Positions 57,276 to 64,000 of a stretch of DNA of 64,000 nucleotides are shown in pieces; position 1 is the first letter of the stretch, and each line of letters opens with the position of its first letter. Made by a program: the position numbers and the translations under genes. The notes beneath the pieces were generated by a model. It was not told the origin of the DNA, ran no database searches, and saw only the letters and a program-made list of their open reading frames with translations. The DNA is from Limnoperna fortunei (lineage: Eukaryota > Mollusca > Bivalvia > Mytilida > Modiolidae). The stretch spans positions 16,254,641 to 16,318,640 of the forward strand of contig OX104122.1 in NCBI GenBank assembly GCA_944474755.1, written 5' to 3'.

Positions 57276-60200
57276 CGTTTCTGTTAGTTCTGTGTTGTGC
57301 GGTTGGTTATGGTATGTTGTGTTATGTAAACATACAGGTTTCTGTCAGTTCTGTATTGTGCGATTGGTTGTGGTATGTTGTGTTATGTAAACATACAGGT
57401 TTCTGTTAGTTCTGTGTTGTGCGGTTGGTTGTGGTATGTCTTTGTTATGTAAACATACAGGTTTCTGTTAGTTCTGTGTTGTGCGGTTGGTTGTGGTATG
57501 TCTTTGTTATGTAAACATACAGGTTTCTGTTAGTTCTGTGTTGTGCGGTTGGTTGTGGTATGTTTTTGTTATGTAAACATACAGGTTTCTGTTAGTTCTG
57601 TGTTGTGCGGTTGGTTGTGGTATGTTTTTGTTATGTAAACATACAGGTTTCTGTTAGTTCTGTGTTGTGCGGTTGGTTGTGGTTTGTTGTGTTATGTAAA
57701 CATACAGGTTTCTGTTAGTTCTGTATTGTACGGTTGGTTGTGGTATGTTGTGTTATGTAAACATACAGGTTTCTGTTAGTTCTGTGCTGTGCGGTTGGTT
57801 GTGGTATGTTGTGTTATGTAAACATACAGGTTTCTGTTAGTTCTGTGTTGTGAGGTTGGTTGTGGTATGTTTTTGTTATGTAAACATACAGGTTTCTGTT
57901 AGTTCTGTGTTGTGAGGTTGGTTGTGTTATGTTGTGTTATGTAAACATACAGGTTTCTGTTAGTTCTGTGTTGTGCGGTTGGTTGTGGTATGTTGTATTA
58001 TGTAAACATACAGGTTTCTGTTAGTTCTGTGTTGTGCGGTTGGTTGTGGTATGTTGTGTTATGTAAACATACAGGTTTCTGTTAGTTCTGTGTTGTGCGG
58101 TTGGTTGTGGTATGTTTTTGTTATGTAAACATACAGGTTTCTGTTAGTTCTGTGTTGTGCGGTTGGTTGTGGTATGTTGTGTTATGTAAACATGCAGGTT
58201 TCTGTTAGTTCTGTATTGTTCGGTTGGTTGTGGTATGTTGTGTTATGTAAACATACAGGTTTCTGTTAGTTCTGTGTTGTGCGGTTGGTTGTGGAATGTT
58301 TTTGTTATGTTAACATGCAGGTTTCTGTTAGTTCTGTGTTGTGCGGTTGGTTGTGGTATGTTGTGTTATGTTAACATACAGGTTTCTGTTAGTTCTGTAT
58401 TGTGCGGTTGGTTGTGGTATGTTGTGTTATGTAAACATACAGGTTTCTGTTAGTTCTGTGTTGTGAGGTTGGTTGTGGTATGTTTTTGTTATGTTAACAT
58501 ACAGGTTTCTGTTAGTCCTGTGTTGTGCGGTTGGTTGTGGTATGTTTTTGTTATGTTAACATACAGGTTTCTGTTAGTTCTGTATTGTGCGGTTGGTTGT
58601 GGTATGTTTTTGTTATGTAAACATACAGGTTTCTGTTAGTTCTGTGTTGTGCGGTTGGTTGTGGTATGTTTTTGTTATGTAAACATACAGGTTTCTGTTA
58701 GTTCTGTATTGTGCGGTTGGTTGTGGTATGTTTTTGTTATGTTAACATACAGGTTTCTGTTAGTTCTGTGTTGTGCGGTTGGTTGTGGTATGTTGTGTTA
58801 TGTAAACATACAGGTTTCTGTTAGTTCTGTATTGTACGGTTGGTTGTGGTATGTTGTGTTATGTAAACATACAGGTTTCTGTTAGTTCTGTATTGTGCGG
58901 TTGGTTGTGGTATGTTGTGTTATGTAAACATACAGGTTTCTGTTAGTTCTATGTTGTGCGGTTGGTTGTGGTATGTTGTGTTATGTAAACATACAGGTTT
59001 CTGTTAGTTCTGTATTGTGCGGTTGGTTGTGGTATGTTGTGTTATGTAAACATACAGGTTTCTGTTAGTTCTATGTTGTGCGGTTGGTTGTGGTATGTTT
59101 TTGTTATGTTAACATACAGGTTTCTGTTAGTCCTGTGTTGTGCGGTTGGTTGTGGTATGTTTTTGTTATGTTAACATACAGGTTTCTGTTAGTTCTGTAT
59201 TGTGCGGTTGGTTGTGGTATGTTGTGTTATGTAAACATACAGGTTTCTGTTAGTTCTGTGTTGTGCGGTTGGTTGTGGTATGTTTTTGTTATGTAAACAT
59301 ACAGGTTTCTGTTAGTTCTGTGTTGTGCGGTTGGTTGTGGTATGTTGTGTTATGTAAACATACAGGTTTCTGTTAGTCCTGTGTTGTGCGGTTGGTTGTG
59401 GTATGTTTTTGTTATGTTAACATACAGGTTTCTGTTAGTTCTGTATTGTGCGGTTGGTTGTGGTATGTTGTGTTATGTAAACATACAGGTTTCTGTTAGT
59501 TCTGTGTTGTGCGGTTGGTTGTGGTATGTTTTTGTTATGTAAACATACAGGTTTCTGTTAGTTCTGTGTTGTGCGGTTGGTTGTGGTATGTTGTGTTATG
59601 TAAACATACAGGTTTCTGTTAGTTCTGTGTTGTGCGGTTGGTTGTGGTATGTTTGTGTTATGTAAACATACAGGTTTCTGTTAGTTCTGTATTGTACGGT
59701 TGGTTGTGGTATGTTGTGTTATGTAAACATGCAGGTTTCTGTTAGTTCTGTATTGTGAGGTTGGTTGTGGTATGTTTTTGTTATGTAAACATACAGGTTT
59801 CTGTCAGTTCTGTGTTGTGTGGTTGGTTGTGGTATGTTGTGTTATGTAAGCATACAGGTTTCTGTTAGTTCTGTGTTGTGCGGTTGGTTGTGGTATGTTG
59901 TGTTATGTAAATATACAGGTTTCTGTTAGTTCTGTGTTGTGCGGTTGGTTGTGGTATGTTGTGTTATGTAAGCATACAGGTTTCTGTCAGTTCTGTGTTG
60001 TGCGGTTGGTTGTGGTATGTTGTGTTATGTAAACATACAGGTTTCCGTTAGTTCTGTGTTGTGCGGTTGGTTGTGGTATGTTGTGTTATGTAAACATGCA
60101 GGTTTCTGTTAGTTCTGTATTGTTCGGTTGGTTGTGGTATGTTGTGTTATGTAAACATACAGGTTTCTGTTAGTTCTGTGTTGTGCGGTTGGTTGTGGTA

Positions 60201-63200
60201 TGTTTTTGTTATGTAAACATACAGGTTTCTGTTAGTTCTGTATTGTGCGGTTGGTTGTGGCATGTTTTTGTTATGTAAACATACAGGTTTCTGTTAGTTC
60301 TGTGTTGTGCGGTTGGTTGTGGTATGTTTTTGTTATGTAAACATACAGGTTTCTGTTAGTTCTGTATTGTACGGTTGGTTGTGGTATGTTGTGTTATGTT
60401 GTGTTATGTAAACATACAGGTTTCTGTTAGTTCTGTGTTGTGCGGTTGGTTGTGGTATGTTGTGTTATGTTAACATACAGGTTTCTGTTAGTTCTGTATT
60501 GTACGGTTGGTTGTGTATGTTGTGTTATGTTGTGTTATGTTGTGTTATGTAAACATACAGGTTTCTGTTAGTTCTGTATTGTGCGGTTGGTTGTGTTATG
60601 TTGTGTTATGTAAACATACAGGTTTCTGTTAGTTCTGTATTGTGCGGTTGGTTGTGGTATGTTTTTGTTATGTAAACATACAGGTTTCTGTTAGTTCTGT
60701 ATTGTGCGGTTGGTTGTGGTATGTTTTTGTTATGTAAACATACAGGTTTCTGTTAGTTCTGTGTTGTGCGGTTGGTTGTGGTATGTTGTGTTATGTAAAC
60801 ATACAGGTTTCTGTTAGTTCTGTGTTGTGCGGTTGGTTGTGTTATGTTGTGTTATGTAAACATACAGGTTTCTGTTAGTTCTGTGTTGTGTGGTTGGTTG
60901 TGGTATGTTGTGTTATGTAAACATACAGGTTTCTGTTAGTTCTGTGTTGTGTGGTTGGTTGTGGTATGTTGTTTTATGTAAACATACAGGTTTCTGTTAG
61001 TTCTGTGTTGTGCGGTTGGTTGTGGTATGTTGTGTTATGTAAACATACAGGTTTCTGTTAGTTCTGTATTGTGCGATTGGTTGTGGTATGTTTTTGTTAT
61101 GTAAACATACAGGTTTCTATTAGTTCTGTATTGTACGGTTGGTTGTGGTATGTTGTGTTATGTAAACATACAGGTTTCTGTTAGTTCTGTATTGTGCGGT
61201 TGGTTGTGGTATGTTTTTGTTATGTAAACACACAGGTTTCTGTTAGTTCTGTGTTGTGCGGTTGGTTGTGGTATGTTGTGTTATGTAAATATACAGGTTT
61301 CTGTTAGTTCTGTGTTGTGCGGTTGGTTGTGGTATGTTGTGTTATGTAAACATGCAGGTTTCTGTTAGTTCTGTATTGTTCGGTTGGTTGTGGTATGTTG
61401 TGTTATGTAAACATACTGGTTTCTGTTAGTTCTGTGTCGTGCGGTTGGTTGTGGTATGTTTTTGTTATGTAAACATACAGGTTTCCGTTAGTTCTGTATT
61501 GTACGGTTGGTTGTGGTATGTTGTGTTATGTAAACATACAGGTTTCCGTTAGTTCTGTGTTGTGCGGTTGGTTGTGGTATGTTGTGTTATGTAAACATGC
61601 AGGTTTCTGTTAGTTCTGTATTGTTCGGTTGGTTGTGGTATGTTGTGTTATGTAAACATACAGGTTTCTGTTAGTTCTGTGTTGTGCGGTTGGTTGTGGT
61701 ATGTTTTTGTTATGTAAACATACAGGTTTCTGTTAGTTCTGTATTGTGCGGTTGGTTGTGGTATGTTTTTGTTATGTAAACATACAGGTTTCTGTTAGTT
61801 CTGTGTTGTGCGGTTGGTTGTGGTATGTTTTTGTTATGTAAACATACAGGTTTCTGTTAGTTCTGTATTGTGCGGTTGGTTGTGGTATGTTGTGTTATGT
61901 AAACATACAGGTTTCTGTTAGTTCTGTATTGTGCGGTTGGTTGTGGTATGTTTTTGTTATGTAAACATACAGGTTTCTGTTAGTTCTGTGTTGTGCGGTT
62001 GGTTGTGGTATGTTGTGTTATGTTAACATACAGGTTTCTGTTAGTTCTGTATTGTACGGTTGGTTGTGGTATGTTTTTGTTATGTAAACATACAGGTTTC
62101 TGTTAGTTCTGTATTGTGCGGTTGGTTGTGGTTTGTTGTGTTATGTTAACATACAGGTTTCTGTTAGTTCTGTATTGTGCGGTTGGTTGTGGTATTTTGT
62201 GTTATGTTAACATACAGGTTTCTGTTAGTTCTGTATTGTACGGTTGGTTGTGGTATGTTGTGTTATGTAAACATACAGGTTTCTGTTAGTTCTGTGTTGT
62301 GCGGTTGGTTGTGGTATGTTGTGTTATGTTAACATACAGGTTTCTGTTAGTTCTGTATTGTACGGTTGGTTGTGGTATGTTGTGTTATGTAAGCATACAG
62401 GTTTCTGTTAGTTCTGTGTTGTGCGGTTGGTTGTGGTATGTTGTGTTATGTAAATATACAGGTTTCTGTTAGTTCTGTGTTGTGCGGTTGGTGGTGGTAT
62501 GTTGTGTTATGTAAACATGCAGGTTTCTGTTAGTTCTGTATTGTTCGGTTGGTTGTGGTATGTTGTGTTATGTAAACATACTGGTTTCTGTTAGTTCTGT
62601 GTCGTGCGGTTGGTTGTGGTATGTTTTTGTTATGTAAACACACAGGTTTCCGTTAGTTCTGTATTGTACGGTTGGTTGTGGTATGTTGTGTTATGTAAAC
62701 ATACAGGTTTCCGTTAGTTCTGTATTGTACGGTTGGTTGTGGTATGTTGTGTTATGTAAACATACAGGTTTCTGTTAGTTCTGTATTGTACGGTTGGTTG
62801 TGGTATGTTTTTGTTATGTAAACATACAGGTTTCTGTTAGTTCTGTATTGTACGGTTGGTTGTGGTATGTTGTGTTATGTAAACATACAGGTTTCTGTTA
62901 GTTCTGTATTGTGCGATTGGTTGTGGTATGTTTTTGTTATGTAAACATACAGGTTTCTGTTAGTTCTGTATTGTACGGTTGGTTGTGGTATGTTGTGTTA
63001 TGTAAACATACAGGTTTCTGTTAGTTCTGTATTGTGCGATTGGTTGTGGTATGTTTTTGTTATGTAAACATACAGGTTTCTGTTAGTTCTGTGTTGTGCG
63101 GTTGGTTGTGGTATGTTGTGTTATGTAAACATACAGGTTTCTGTTAGTTCTGTATTGTGCGATTGGTTGTGGTATGTTTTTGTTATGTAAACATACAGGT

Positions 63201-64000
63201 TTCTGTTAGTTCTGTATTGTGCGGTTGGTTGTGGTATGTTGTGTTATGTAAACATGCAGGTTTCTGTTAGTTCTGTGTTGTGCGGTTGGTTGTGGTATGT
63301 TGTGTTATGTAAACATACAGGTTTCTGTTAGTTCTGTATTGTGCGGTTGGTTGTGGTATGTTGTGTTATGTAAACATACAGGTTTCTGTTAGTTCTGTGT
63401 TGTGCGGTTGGTTGTGGTATGTTGTGTTATGTAAACATACAGGTTTCTGTTAGTTCTGTATTGTGCGGTTGGTTGTGGTATGTTGTGTTATGTAAACATT
63501 CAGGTTTCTGTTAGTTCTGTGTTGTGCGGTTGGTTGTGGTATGTTGTGTTATGTAAACATACAGGTTTCTGTTAGTTCTGTGTTGTGCGGTTGGTTGTGG
63601 TATGTTGTGTTATGTAAACATACAGGTTTCTGTTAGTTCTGTGTTGTGCGGTTGGTTGTGGTATGTTGTGTTATGTAAACATACAGGTTTCTGTTAGTTC
63701 TGTATTGTGCGGTTGGTTGTGGTATGTTGTGTTATGTAAACATACAGGTTTCCGTTAGTTCTGTGTTGTGCGGTTGGTTGTGGTATGTTGTGTTATGTAA
63801 ACATACAGGTTTCCGTTAGTTCTGTATTGTGCGGTTGGTTGTGGTATGTTTTTGTTATGTTAACATACAGGTTTCTTTTAGTTCTGTGTTGTGCGGTTGG
63901 TTGTGGTATGTTGTGTTATGTAAACATACAGGTTTCCGTTAGTTCTGTATTGTGCGGTTGGTTGTGGTATGTTTTTGTTATGTTAACATACAGGTTTCTT
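57276..64000. repeat. 61/62-bp satellite array, ~110 units, runs off the right edge
   Basis: The unit reads gtttctgttagttctgtgtt, gtgcggttggttgtggtatg, ttgtgttatgtaaacataca plus g. A ttgtg/tttttg alternation makes 61- and 62-bp forms. Each unit has the inverted repeat GTATGTT-N10-AACATAC (8-bp stem in the 62-bp form) and three closely spaced GG pairs (GGTTGGTTGTGG). The strand given is strongly G/T-rich. The short ORFs here (72-78 codons) are by-products. It is unrelated by eye to the 61-bp array at 21641. Confidence 0.97.

Noticed and set aside
58235..59542. Cys/Val/Leu-rich ORFs of 66-78 codons resembling small secreted proteins
   Set aside because: All are frames through the 61/62-bp array; the 61/62 length changes shift frame and end them.

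Overview
This window is animal (metazoan) nuclear DNA, most likely from a bivalve mollusc and perhaps a mytilid. It has spliced genes with GT-AG introns, AT-rich non-coding DNA, non-LTR, tyrosine-recombinase, Tc1 and hAT-like transposon debris, tRNA-derived SINEs, and several dispersed repeats of a style common in bivalve genomes. The bivalve assignment is inference from repeat style and protein similarity. No alignment was run.

Two conserved host genes are supported. (1) On the minus strand at 2575-4507 is the 5' part of an MFSD13A (TMEM180)-like membrane protein. It has a large first coding exon and a small 103-bp second exon; the rest of the gene runs off the left edge. (2) On the plus strand at 25587-43603 is a complete four-exon MEPCE (7SK snRNA methylphosphate capping enzyme, Bin3 family) gene of about 658 codons. 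All three introns keep frame. The two genes are divergently transcribed, about 21 kb apart.

Tandem arrays make up roughly 38% of the window: a 53-bp array (1-2311, inside an MFSD13A intron), a 40-bp array (14081-19594, about 138 units), a 61/62-bp array (21641-24079), a 30-bp array (37455-43005, about 185 units, inside the last MEPCE intron), a split 25-bp array (51818-54438) and a second 61/62-bp array (57276 to the right edge, about 110 units). Most long ORFs in the window are by-products of these arrays. Several units carry a short perfect inverted repeat, and several arrays show higher-order duplication.

Transposons fill most of the rest. These are: four hAT-like non-autonomous elements with CAG-type termini and 5-6 bp target duplications; two fold-back elements; two broken LINEs sharing a 3' hairpin; a DIRS/Ngaro-like element remnant with RNase H and tyrosine recombinase pieces; a Tc1-like element split by a SINE fragment; a full-length SINE; and a group of elements with a 5' hairpin, a CCGTCC-type microsatellite and internal ~160-bp subrepeats. 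No CRISPR array, operon or complete novel protein system is visible. The most interesting items are the MEPCE gene structure (including a possible early-polyadenylated form), the structured minisatellites, a near-perfect 33-bp hairpin at 47108-47185, and the nested or structured transposons.
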